12,832 bases of DNA, from the NCBI GenBank assembly GCA_900768265.1, contig CAAGCF010000039.1, forward strand, positions 1-12,832. Reading direction: 5' to 3'. Below the pieces are notes generated by a model. The model ran no database searches and was not told the DNA's origin. It was given only the letters and a program-made list of their open reading frames with translations. This DNA comes from an uncultured Collinsella sp. (lineage in GTDB: Bacteria > Actinomycetota > Coriobacteriia > Coriobacteriales > Coriobacteriaceae). Below are positions 1 to 6,802 of this stretch, in pieces (the first letter of the stretch is position 1; every line of letters begins with the position of its first letter). The position numbers and the translations under genes are program-made.

Positions 1-69
1 GGCGTCGAAGAGCTCGACGGCCCGCCTCCTGGACTCCAGGTCGTGCTTCACCCTGAGGTCTATACTCAT
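1..69 (-). CDS. Transposase N-terminus (partial, 23 codons)
   Basis: The reading frame starts with ATG at 69 and runs off the window. The visible peptide begins MSIDLRVKHDLESRRRAVEL and ends FDA. The basic, helix-forming start (ESRRRAVELF) resembles the beginning of the helix-turn-helix domain of IS3-type OrfA transposases, but 23 residues are too few for a firm family call. The RBS (GGGAGG on the minus strand, 76-81) lies 6 nt upstream and inside the 3' arm of a hairpin at 76-108. An identical start is present at the right end (12764). Confidence 0.65.
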   Translation of the reverse strand, partial: MSIDLRVKHDLESRRRAVELFDA

Positions 70-75
70 GGAAAA

Positions 76-108
76 CCTCCCATTTCCCGATGTCCAAGAA
101 ATGGGAGG
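76..108 (-). promoter_or_regulatory. Hairpin covering the transposase RBS (left copy)
   Basis: On the minus strand, CCTCCCATTTC and GAAATGGGAGG form an 11-bp perfect stem with an 11-nt loop. The 3' arm contains the whole GGGAGG Shine-Dalgarno sequence. In several well-studied IS elements (IS10, IS50) an inverted repeat near the end hides the RBS in transcripts that enter from outside. The same role is inferred here. Confidence 0.55.
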
Positions 109-114
109 CAGTTC

Positions 115-137
115 ACAGGCACCTTTGTGGTGGTTTT
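115..137. repeat. Half of the CCACCACAAAGG palindrome, cut by the IS
   Basis: ACAGGCACC followed by TTTGTGGTGGTTTT matches the loop 3' side and the right arm of the intact repeat at 796-836. The left arm is absent because the IS begins here. This places the IS insertion inside the palindrome loop, just before ACAGG. Confidence 0.7.
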
Positions 138-191
138 CTTGTTCTAGTAGCATTCATTCTTAGCGATACCCACGAGCACAAGGAGTCACTT

Positions 192-791
192 ATGGCAGAG
201 CCGCTTACCGCCGGAATCACCCGCGACCGCGCGTTCGAACTGCTCAACGAGCACAACAAGGACCCGTTCCACATCACCCACGGCGAGACGGTCGAGGGCA
301 CCATGCGCTACTTTGCGCGCGAGTTCGACCCCGAGAACGAGGAGTTTTGGGGCATTGTCGGCCTGCTGCACGACTTGGATTGGGAGGAACATGAGGACGA
401 CCCCATGAACCACACCATATATGCCGCCAAGATCCTCGAGGGCGAGGGCGCGACTCCCGAGCTTATCCGCTCCATCCAGACGCACACGTCCGATTTCAAC
501 GCTTCGCTGCCCAAGCCCGAGCTGCAGATGGAAAAGATCCTGTTTGCCTGCGACGAGCTCACCGGCCTGATCGGCGCCGCCGTGATCATGCGCCCGAGCA
601 AGAGCGTCATGGACTTTACGACCAAGTCGCTCAAGAAGAAGTTCAAGGACAAGCGATTTGCCGCCGGCTGCTCGCGCGACGTGATTTCGCAGGGCGCCGA
701 GATGCTGGGCTGGGAGCTTCCCGAGCTCTTCGACCGCACCATCGCCGCAATGCAGTCCTTCGCGCCCGATCGCGACACCTTCCAGGCCTAA
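192..791 (+). CDS. HD-domain phosphohydrolase family protein
   Basis: This is a 199-aa protein with an HD fold signature. His27/His30 lie in the segment FHITHGE, the metal-binding pair His60-Asp61 in GLLHDLDWEEH, later His residues near 74 and 98, and Asp121 in FACDELTG. This spacing is typical of small HD phosphohydrolases, which use divalent metal to cleave phosphate esters, often of nucleotides. The substrate cannot be told from the sequence. I chose ATG 192 because AAGGAG (180-185) sits 6 nt upstream. The longer frame from 90 would begin inside the IS end and is not credible. Only about 54 bp separate the IS-interrupted palindrome from this start, so the IS insertion may have changed its promoter. 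No convincing promoter is seen. The gene is followed by an intact palindrome that can act as a terminator. Confidence 0.85.
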   Translation: MAEPLTAGITRDRAFELLNEHNKDPFHITHGETVEGTMRYFAREFDPENEEFWGIVGLLHDLDWEEHEDDPMNHTIYAAKILEGEGATPELIRSIQTHTSDFNASLPKPELQMEKILFACDELTGLIGAAVIMRPSKSVMDFTTKSLKKKFKDKRFAAGCSRDVISQGAEMLGWELPELFDRTIAAMQSFAPDRDTFQA

Positions 792-795
792 TTCC

Positions 796-836
796 AAAAC
801 CACCACAAAGGGGACAGGCACCTTTGTGGTGGTTTT
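796..836. repeat. Intact CCACCACAAAGG palindrome; likely bidirectional terminator
   Basis: Perfect 16-bp arms (796-811 AAAACCACCACAAAGG, 821-836 CCTTTGTGGTGGTTTT) flank a 9-nt loop, GGACAGGCA. The A-rich start and T-rich end give terminator character on both strands. It lies between the convergent HD gene and proA. A second full copy is at 12290-12330, and IS-cut halves are at 115-137 and 12696-12718. Confidence 0.85.
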
Positions 837-850
837 TGTTTGCGCGGGGT

Positions 851-2137
851 TTAGGGGCGAACCTGACCGGTGCCGCGGAGCTTGTATTTGTAGGTGGTGA
901 GGGCCTCGGCGGCAAAGGGGCCGCGGGCGTGGAGCTTTTGGGTCGAGATGCCGATCTCAGCACCCAGCCCAAACTCGCCGCCGTCGGTGAAGCGCGTGCT
1001 GGCGTTGGCGTACACGGCCGAGGCATCGACCGCATCCAGGAAGCGCTCACAGGCATCCTCGTCCTCGGCAACGATGGCCTCGGAGTGCATGGTGCCGTAG
1101 CGGTTGATGTGCGCGATGGCTTCGTCCTCGTTCGCCACGACCTTCACGCTCATCTCGAGCGCCAGATACTCGCGGCCCCAGTCCTCCTCAGTCGCGGCAA
1201 CATAGTCGTCGCCCTCAGCAAGCCCGGCGGCGGCGCATGCGGCGCACGTGGCCTCGTCGCCGTGAATCAGCACGCCGTGGTCGTGCAGCACGGCAACGAC
1301 CGCCGGCAAAAACGAATCCGCCACGGCACGGTCGACCAGCAGCGATTCGGCGGCATTGCACACGCCCACACGCTGGGTCTTGGCATTGACGATAATGTTG
1401 AGCGCTTTATCAAAGTCGGCGGATTCATGCACGTAGATATGGCAGTTGCCCGTACCCGTCTCGATTACCGGCACAAGCGACTCGCGCACGCAGCGCTGGA
1501 TCAGGCCCGCGCCGCCGCGCGGAATGAGCACGTCGACGATGCCGCGGAGCTTCATGAGCTCGCCGGTGGCCTCGCGGTCGGTAGACTCGATCATCGAGAT
1601 AGCCTCGCGCGGGAAACCCTGGGGCTCAAGCGCATCGGCCAGCAGTTCGGCAATCATGGCGCACGAGTGATAGGCCAGCGAACCGCCGCGCAGGATGCAG
1701 GCGTTGCCGGTGCGGATGCAAATGCCCGCGGCATCGGCCGTCACGTTGGGGCGCGCCTCGTAGACCATGGCAACCAGACCCAGCGGCACGCTCACGCGGG
1801 TGAGGTCCACGCCACTTGCAAGCACGCGGTGGTCGAGAACGCGGCCGACAGGATCGGGCAGCTCGGCGAGCTTCTCCAGGCCGGCGGCCATGCCCTCGAC
1901 GCGCTCGGGCGTCAGCAGCAAGCGGTCGAGGAGCCCTGCCGAGGTCCCCGCATCGCGCGCGGCGGACATATCGAGCTCGTTGGCGGCGACGATGGAATCG
2001 ACGCCATCGCGCAGCGCCGCGGCCATGACGCGCACGGCCTCCTGGCGCTGCTCGTCGCTCGCCGTGGCAAGCGAGGCCGACGCTGCCTTGGCGGCAACAG
2101 CAAGATCGTGGACATACGTGGCTATATCGACCGACAT
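851..2137 (-). CDS. proA: Gamma-glutamyl phosphate reductase (glutamate-5-semialdehyde dehydrogenase)
   Basis: This 428-aa protein has the usual ProA length. ProA reduces gamma-glutamyl phosphate with NADPH to glutamate-5-semialdehyde, the second step of proline synthesis in the cytoplasm. Visible family features are VPLGLVAMVYEARPNV (about 117-132), RTGNACILRGGS (142-153), the catalytic Cys260 in RVGVCNAAE, and the C-terminal FTDGGEFGLGAEIGIST motif. AAAGGG lies 6 nt before the ATG. The partner gene proB is on the same strand but 1.85 kb upstream, separated by an oppositely oriented peptidase gene. A classical proBA operon is therefore not present, and proA must have its own promoter in the 113-bp divergent region 2138-2250. 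Confidence 0.97.
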   Translation of the reverse strand: MSVDIATYVHDLAVAAKAASASLATASDEQRQEAVRVMAAALRDGVDSIVAANELDMSAARDAGTSAGLLDRLLLTPERVEGMAAGLEKLAELPDPVGRVLDHRVLASGVDLTRVSVPLGLVAMVYEARPNVTADAAGICIRTGNACILRGGSLAYHSCAMIAELLADALEPQGFPREAISMIESTDREATGELMKLRGIVDVLIPRGGAGLIQRCVRESLVPVIETGTGNCHIYVHESADFDKALNIIVNAKTQRVGVCNAAESLLVDRAVADSFLPAVVAVLHDHGVLIHGDEATCAACAAAGLAEGDDYVAATEEDWGREYLALEMSVKVVANEDEAIAHINRYGTMHSEAIVAEDEDACERFLDAVDASAVYANASTRFTDGGEFGLGAEIGISTQKLHARGPFAAEALTTYKYKLRGTGQVRP

Positions 2138-2250
2138 GGGCGGCCCTTTCTCTTAGTAGTTTGCCCACCATGGTAGCCGATTTGTGCATGCCCTCGCGCG
2201 CGGCGGTAGAATTGGTCAACCCGAAACACCGCAACGAACGGAAGTACCGC

Positions 2251-3669
2251 ATGGCCCTCATCACTTCGTACCACGTCCCCGGCCTCTATGTCGAGGACCG
2301 CAGCATCGACGTCCCCCTGGATTGGCGCGGCCTGGAGCCGATGCTGTTGGCCGTCGGCAGCACCATGCGCCGCGGCGCCGTGCCGGCGCCCATCGCCGGT
2401 GCGCCCGAGAGCATCAAGCTCTTCTACCGCGTGGTCTGCGCGCCCGACCACGTCAACGACGATCTGCCGCTGCTCCTCTTTTTGCAGGGCGGCCCCGGCG
2501 GCGAGAGCCCGCGTCCGCTGTCGCCCACGAGCGACGGTTGGATCGAAGAAGCCGTCAAGCACTTCCGCGTCGTCCTGCCCGACCAGCGCGGAACGGGGCG
2601 CAGCAACTGCGTAGACGGGCGCACGATCGCGGCTCTGGGCGAGCGCGCGACGGCGGCCGGCTCCGATGCCGCACGCTCGCAGGCGGACTTCCTCAAGCGC
2701 CACCTCGCCAGCTCCATCGTGCGCGATTTTGAGTACCTGCGCCTAGTGGGCTTTGGCGGCAAGCCGTGGGTCACGCTCGGCCAAAGCTACGGCGGCTTTT
2801 TGACGCTGAGCTACCTGTCGCTCTTCCCCGAGGGCGTGGCGGCGAGCTTTACCTGCGGTGGCATCCCCCACGTCCCGGCGAGCGCCAGCGAGGTCTACGC
2901 GCACACCTTCCCGCGCATGGCCGCCAAGACGCAGCAGTATTACGACCGCTACCCCGCCGACGTCGAGCGCGTGGCGGCCCTGGCAGATGTCCTCGAGGAG
3001 CAAAAGCCCGTGCTGCCCGACGGCTCGCCAATGACGGTGGAGCGCCTGCAGCTTATGGGCAGCGACTTTGGCATGAAGCCGAGCTTTGAGCGCATGCACT
3101 GGATTATCGACCACGCGTTTGTTGACGGCGACGGCACGCTGAGCTGCGGTGCCTCAGTATCCGATAGCTTTTTGATGCGCGCCTTCGACCGCACCAACAC
3201 GCGCACGAATCCGCTGTACTGGACGCTTCAGGAGTTCATCTACGCAGACGGCGACACCATGCCCATTCGCTGGGCCGCGGCAGAAGAGAAAGCTCATCGT
3301 GCCGAGTTCGACACACTCGCGCGCCCGCTCATGTTTACCGGCGAGGCCATGTTCCCGTGGATGTTTGAGCAGATGCCCGAACTTAAGCCCTTCAAGCCCG
3401 CGATGGATCTGCTGATGGAGGATACCAGCTGGGACAAGATCTACGACCCGCAGCGCCTGGCCTGCAACGAGGTGCCGCTCCAGGCCGCGGTGTACTTCGA
3501 TGACATGTACGTGGACTCGGGCATGCAGCTCGACACGCTCAGCCGCGTGGGCAACTCGCACGCCTGGGTGACGAACGAGTTTGAGCACGACGGTCTGCAC
3601 GGCAGCGTGGTATTCAAACACCTCTACAACGAAGCCCTCAACCGCGGAAACCTGCGCCAGATCTTCTAG
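2251..3669 (+). CDS. Alpha/beta hydrolase, proline iminopeptidase-like (peptidase family S33)
   Basis: This 472-aa alpha/beta hydrolase is likely to release N-terminal amino acids, classically proline, from peptides. Visible elements are the oxyanion motif QGGPGG (79-84), the conserved DQRGTGRS (111-118) characteristic of S33 peptidases, the nucleophile elbow GQSYGG (177-182, Ser179), a likely acidic residue in YFDDMYVD (around 418-422), and His450 in DGLHGS. No signal peptide is apparent, so it is probably cytoplasmic. I start at ATG 2251 because GGAAG (2240-2244) is 6 nt upstream. The 30 extra codons back to 2161 cover the divergent promoter region. It lies between proA and proB on the opposite strand. 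A proline-releasing role would fit that location, but substrate preference is inferred from the family only. Confidence 0.88.
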   Translation: MALITSYHVPGLYVEDRSIDVPLDWRGLEPMLLAVGSTMRRGAVPAPIAGAPESIKLFYRVVCAPDHVNDDLPLLLFLQGGPGGESPRPLSPTSDGWIEEAVKHFRVVLPDQRGTGRSNCVDGRTIAALGERATAAGSDAARSQADFLKRHLASSIVRDFEYLRLVGFGGKPWVTLGQSYGGFLTLSYLSLFPEGVAASFTCGGIPHVPASASEVYAHTFPRMAAKTQQYYDRYPADVERVAALADVLEEQKPVLPDGSPMTVERLQLMGSDFGMKPSFERMHWIIDHAFVDGDGTLSCGASVSDSFLMRAFDRTNTRTNPLYWTLQEFIYADGDTMPIRWAAAEEKAHRAEFDTLARPLMFTGEAMFPWMFEQMPELKPFKPAMDLLMEDTSWDKIYDPQRLACNEVPLQAAVYFDDMYVDSGMQLDTLSRVGNSHAWVTNEFEHDGLHGSVVFKHLYNEALNRGNLRQIF

Positions 3670-3678
3670 CGAAGAAGT

Positions 3679-3720
3679 GTCCCGAAGTGCCGGCACAAAA
3701 GGAACGTCCCCAAGTGCCGG
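3679..3720. repeat. AAGTGCCGG repeat unit with GTCCCC core
   Basis: Two 15-nt direct repeats, GTCCCGAAGTGCCGG (3679-3693) and GTCCCCAAGTGCCGG (3706-3720), differ at one base. CCGGCAC (3690-3696) can also pair with GTGCCGG (3714-3720), enclosing AAAAGGAACGTCCCC. The unit starts 10 bp after the peptidase stop codon. It looks like a dispersed repeat of a different family from the CCACCACAAAGG type. Confidence 0.6.
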
Positions 3721-3732
3721 ATGATGCCCCTC

Positions 3733-3892
3733 GCCACGAAACCGGCCCATCTACTACGTTTCATCCGAATGGCCCGACCACATACCGCAAATTGAGAAAA
3801 CCGCAGGCGTTCTACCTGCGGTTTTCTTTTTGCATTTCTTGGTGTGGTCACCGATATCCCATTAAACGTAGTAGATGGGCCGTTTTCGTGGC
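3733..3892. repeat. 160-bp imperfect palindrome, MITE-like
   Basis: The 29-nt outer arms (3733-3761 and 3864-3892) are inverted repeats with a single mismatch. They begin GCCACGAAA and end CTACTACGTTT. Inside, the pairing weakens but continues (AATGG...GACCAC against GTGGTC...CCCATT) and closes with a strong 12-bp stem at 3796-3826. The element has no room for a protein and resembles a MITE or a large REP-type element. It separates the convergent peptidase and proB genes. Confidence 0.7.
3796..3831 (+). terminator. Intrinsic terminator at the apex of the 160-bp palindrome
   Basis: GAAAACCGCAGG (3796-3807) pairs perfectly with CCTGCGGTTTTC (3815-3826) around a 7-nt loop, followed by TTTTT (3827-3831). 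The T-run favours termination of the plus-strand peptidase transcript. It may also stop proB transcripts from the other side. Confidence 0.7.
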
Positions 3893-3914
3893 AACCAGGT
3901 CGGACATGAGCGCG

Positions 3915-3948
3915 GCGGGGCAAAGATACCCTGGTAATTTCACCCCGC
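3915..3948. terminator. Hairpin downstream of proB
   Basis: GCGGGG (3915-3920) pairs with CCCCGC (3943-3948), and an inner TACC/GGTA stem closes a very small loop, with a few mismatches between. It lies 36 bp after the proB stop codon on the minus strand. It has no T-run, so it may be a weak terminator or a processed 3' end. Confidence 0.35.
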
Positions 3949-3983
3949 GTGCATTGCAGATCGAAGGCGCCCGGCGTCGAGGC

Positions 3984-5111
3984 CTAAGCAAATACAATCA
4001 AGTTGTCCCTATGGATCGCGGGTTTCTCGGCCAGGTCTGCCAGCAGGCGGTTGCTGGCAATCTGGTCCTGACGGCGGCCGGCTGCAAGCTCCAGCACGTC
4101 CGAATCGGCCTCGGCGATACCGCGAGCGACGACCATACCGCTCGGATCGCACACATCGAGCACATCGCCCTCGGCAAAATCTCCATCGACCTGGCGAATG
4201 CCCACCGCGAGCAAAGACGAACCACGGCTGACCAACGCCTTTGCGGCACCGTCATCAACCGTCACCGAGCCGTGCGCCTTGTCACCCAGCGCGATCCACA
4301 GCTTGCGGGGCGCGATGTCCAGGCGCTCCGCCGGCGGATCGAACAGCGTACCCACGCTCTCGCCACGGGCCAGACGCACGAGCGCATCGGGCTCCTCGCC
4401 CGAGCAGATAACGCTCTGAATGCCAGCCGTCATCAAAATGCGGCTCGCGCGGATCTTGGTGATCATGCCGCCGGTGCCTACCGACGTCGAAGAATCGCCC
4501 GCCGAGGCAATGATCTTGGCATCGATCTTATGCACGACCGGGATAAACTCGGCCGTCGGGTCCTCGTGCGGATTAGCGGTGTAGAGGCCATCGATGTCCG
4601 AGAGCGTCACGCACAGGTCCGCCGAAACCAAGCAGCTCACGAGGGCCGCGAGCGTATCGTTGTCGCCGAACTTGATCTCGTCGACGGTAACGGTGTCGTT
4701 CTCGTTGACGACCGGCACCACGCCCAGCTCCACCAGGCACAGCAGGGCGTCGCGCGCGTGCAGGTAGGACGTACGGCGCGCCGTATCGTGGCGCGTGAGC
4801 AGCACGAGCGAGGTGAGTAGGTCACGCGCATGGAACTCCTCGTCGTAGGCCGACGAGATGATGCACTGGCCGGCCGAAGCGCATGCCTGCAGGCTCGGCA
4901 GGTCACCGACCGGCTTGCGGTCGAAGCCCAGCACGGGATAACCGCACGCGATGGCACCCGAGCTCACCACGACCAAGCGCCAGCCGAGCTTGCGCAGGGC
5001 CGCGGCCTGATCGGCCAGCCCACCGATAAACGCGCGGTTGACCTTGCCGTCGGCACCCACCACCGTGGACGAGCCGATCTTTACCACCATCGTTTTATAA
5101 GAAGTCGTCAT
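3984..5111 (-). CDS. proB: Glutamate 5-kinase with C-terminal PUA domain
   Basis: This 375-aa protein has the full length of the kinase-plus-PUA form. ProB phosphorylates glutamate with ATP in the first and feedback-controlled step of proline synthesis. Visible features are the kinase start VVKIGSSTVV (9-18), VVSSGAIACG (48-57), NENDTV (137-142), FGDNDTLAALV (148-158), LSDIDGLYTANP (170-181) and GTGGMITK (212-219). The PUA domain occupies about 276-350. The start at 5111 has no obvious Shine-Dalgarno sequence. An in-frame ATG seven codons later also lacks one, so the first is kept. The nicotinate phosphoribosyltransferase gene lies 103 bp upstream on the same strand, with a palindromic element between, so shared transcription is possible but probably attenuated. 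Confidence 0.97.
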   Translation of the reverse strand: MTTSYKTMVVKIGSSTVVGADGKVNRAFIGGLADQAAALRKLGWRLVVVSSGAIACGYPVLGFDRKPVGDLPSLQACASAGQCIISSAYDEEFHARDLLTSLVLLTRHDTARRTSYLHARDALLCLVELGVVPVVNENDTVTVDEIKFGDNDTLAALVSCLVSADLCVTLSDIDGLYTANPHEDPTAEFIPVVHKIDAKIIASAGDSSTSVGTGGMITKIRASRILMTAGIQSVICSGEEPDALVRLARGESVGTLFDPPAERLDIAPRKLWIALGDKAHGSVTVDDGAAKALVSRGSSLLAVGIRQVDGDFAEGDVLDVCDPSGMVVARGIAEADSDVLELAAGRRQDQIASNRLLADLAEKPAIHRDNLIVFA

Positions 5112-5172
5112 ACGTCAAACCAATCGAATGCTGAGCGAGCGAGCGGGCAGGGGCAGCAGGGGCACCTGGTGC

Positions 5173-5221
5173 GGGACGGACGAAAATGATCCGTTTTCCT
5201 CCGTCCCCTTCGGATCATTTT
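5173..5221. repeat. GGGACGGA palindromic element with two alternative pairings
   Basis: Segment A (5173-5180 GGGACGGA) pairs with A' (5200-5207 TCCGTCCC). This extends to a 14-bp stem with one mismatch, GGGACGGACGAAAA with TTTTCCTCCGTCCC, closing a 7-nt loop. Segment B (5183-5193 AAAATGATCCG) pairs perfectly with B' (5211-5221 CGGATCATTTT). The order A-B-A'-B' makes the two hairpins exclusive, or allows a pseudoknot. B' overlaps the stop codon of the upstream gene (5215-5217). It probably acts as an attenuator or terminator between that gene and proB. Confidence 0.7.
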
Positions 5222-6720
5222 GCCCAGGGGAAGGCCGAAGCCGCGGCCATGTTCTTGCGCACGAGCTCGTCGCGCACCTGGGCCAGGCCCTGCTCCATGC
5301 CCACCACGTAGGTCTGCGGATACAGGAAGCGCTTGTAAGCGGCGTCCAGATGATCGAGCGCCCAGGCACAACGCTCGCGCGCGTCCTCGATGCTCTCACG
5401 AGGAGCCACCGCGCTGCCGTCGCGCACGATCGGCACCAGCAGCTCACGATACTCGAGCTCGGACACATCGGTTACCAGGGCGGCATCGTTCACGGCCACA
5501 AGGGTATTGCCGCGCGCAGCGCCCTCCCCTGCCAGATGGTCCTCGTCATAGATCGTGTCGCAGACCGGGCCGCCAAAGCCGTCGTAATAACGGCGCACGC
5601 GCTGCACGCCGGGAATCGTACGCTTGTAGGGCTGCTCGGAAAGCTTCACCACCGGCGTCCACGGCTCCGAATCGCTCGCGCGGCGGGCCGAAAGCTTGTA
5701 CACGCCGCCCAACGCCGGCTGATCGTAGCAGGTCGCGAGCTTGGTGCCCACGCCAAAGCTATCGATAGGTGCGCCCTGGTCGAGCAGCGACTGAATCGTG
5801 TACTCGTCCAAGTCATTGGAGACCGAGATCCCCACATAGGGCAGGCCCTCGGCATCAAAACGGCCACGAACATACTTGGAGAGCTTGGCGAGGTCGCCCG
5901 AGTCAATGCGAATAGCCGACAGACGCTCGCCCACCGACTCCATCTCCTTGGCAACCGTAATGGCATGCTCGCAGCCCTCACGCACATCGTAGGTGTCGAT
6001 GAGCAGCGTGCAGTTCTTAGGGCTCGACTTGGCAAAGGCACGGAAGGCCTCGAGCTCAGAATCGAAGCTCATGACCCAGCTGTGCGCATGCGTGCCAAAG
6101 ACGGGAATACCGTAGCGGCGACCGGCGAGCACATTGGACGTAGAGGAGCAGCCGGCCACATAGCTTGCGCGGGCGACGGCCAGACCGCCATCGGGACCCT
6201 GGGCGCGACGCAAGCCGAACTCGGCAACGGGGCGACCATCGGCGGCCAGTACCACGCGCGCCGTCTTGGTGGCAACAAGCGTCTGGAAGCCGACGATGTT
6301 GAGCAGCGCGGTCTCGAGCAGCTGGCACTCCAACGACGGGCCGGTGACGCGCACCATGGGCTCGCGCGGAAACACGAGCTCGCCCTCGGGCACGGCGTCA
6401 ATGTTCACGTGCGCACGAAAGTTGCGCAGGTAGTCGAGGAATGCAGGCTTAAACATCGCGCCGCCGGCCGGAGCCTGGAGCGAAGCTAGATAGTCGATGT
6501 CCTCGGGCGTAAAGCGCAGGTTCTCGACCAGCTCGGGCAGCTCGGCGGTGCCGCACATGACGGCATACGCGCTGCCGAAGGGATGGTCGCGGTAAAACGC
6601 GGTAAAACAACCCTGCTCATTAGCCTTGCCGCTCTCCCACAGGCCCTGGGCCATAGTGAGCTCGTACAGATCGGTGAGCATTGCAATGTCGGTGGGATGC
6701 GAGATGTCGGTCAAAGCCAT
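5215..6720 (-). CDS. pncB: Nicotinate phosphoribosyltransferase
   Basis: This 501-aa enzyme of NAD salvage converts nicotinate and PRPP to nicotinate mononucleotide, usually with ATP hydrolysis. Visible motifs are TDLYELTMAQG (16-26), FGLRRAQGPDG (168-178), the region VFGTHAHSWVMSF (207-219) with the catalytic-type histidines, IDTYDV (241-246), RIDSGDL (271-277) and VGTKLAT (324-330). These are all typical of the family. The start at 6720 is preceded by AAAGG at 7 nt. The longer frame back to 6954 would overlap the neighbouring gene and has no family similarity. The last codons (AFPWAK, stop) lie in a palindromic repeat, so the C-terminus is shaped by the repeat. The gene may be co-transcribed with the 158-aa membrane protein gene 82 bp upstream. 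Confidence 0.95.
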   Translation of the reverse strand: MALTDISHPTDIAMLTDLYELTMAQGLWESGKANEQGCFTAFYRDHPFGSAYAVMCGTAELPELVENLRFTPEDIDYLASLQAPAGGAMFKPAFLDYLRNFRAHVNIDAVPEGELVFPREPMVRVTGPSLECQLLETALLNIVGFQTLVATKTARVVLAADGRPVAEFGLRRAQGPDGGLAVARASYVAGCSSTSNVLAGRRYGIPVFGTHAHSWVMSFDSELEAFRAFAKSSPKNCTLLIDTYDVREGCEHAITVAKEMESVGERLSAIRIDSGDLAKLSKYVRGRFDAEGLPYVGISVSNDLDEYTIQSLLDQGAPIDSFGVGTKLATCYDQPALGGVYKLSARRASDSEPWTPVVKLSEQPYKRTIPGVQRVRRYYDGFGGPVCDTIYDEDHLAGEGAARGNTLVAVNDAALVTDVSELEYRELLVPIVRDGSAVAPRESIEDARERCAWALDHLDAAYKRFLYPQTYVVGMEQGLAQVRDELVRKNMAAASAFPWAK

Positions 6721-6802
6721 GGGGCGACCTTTCGGATGTGTTGTGCAGAGGCTGAGGGTTGGGCGAGGCGGACGTGCGGGCATGGAGCCCGGCGCGAACA
6801 GG

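Larger units (their letters stand above)
1..119 (-). mobile_element. Insertion sequence, 5' end (left copy, truncated by window edge)
   Basis: This stretch is the exact reverse complement of 12714-12832, so the same element lies at both window ends in opposite orientation. It holds the start of a transposase gene reading out of the window, a leader with an RBS, and a terminus near 114-119. The outermost bases read TGAACTGCC in the element's own direction, which fits the TG start common in IS3-type elements. The other IS end, the target duplication and most of the transposase lie outside the window, so the family is an inference. The neighbouring sequence 115-137 is half of a dispersed palindromic repeat, which gives the likely insertion site. 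Confidence 0.72.

Noticed and set aside
824..2176. A 450-codon open frame on the plus strand
   Set aside because: It lies wholly antisense to proA, shows no family features, and is explained by the GC-rich codon pattern of the real gene.
2182..2212. Promoter for the peptidase gene, TTGTGC and TAGAAT
   Set aside because: The spacer is 19 bp and the -35 is poor; plausible, but not strong enough to list.
3687..4820. A 377-codon plus-strand frame across the repeat region and proB
   Set aside because: Its start is in repeats and the rest is antisense to proB, with a His/Arg/Ala-rich composition typical of shadow frames.
5128..6489. A 453-codon plus-strand frame
   Set aside because: Antisense to pncB; no motifs; begins in the 5112-5214 intergenic region.
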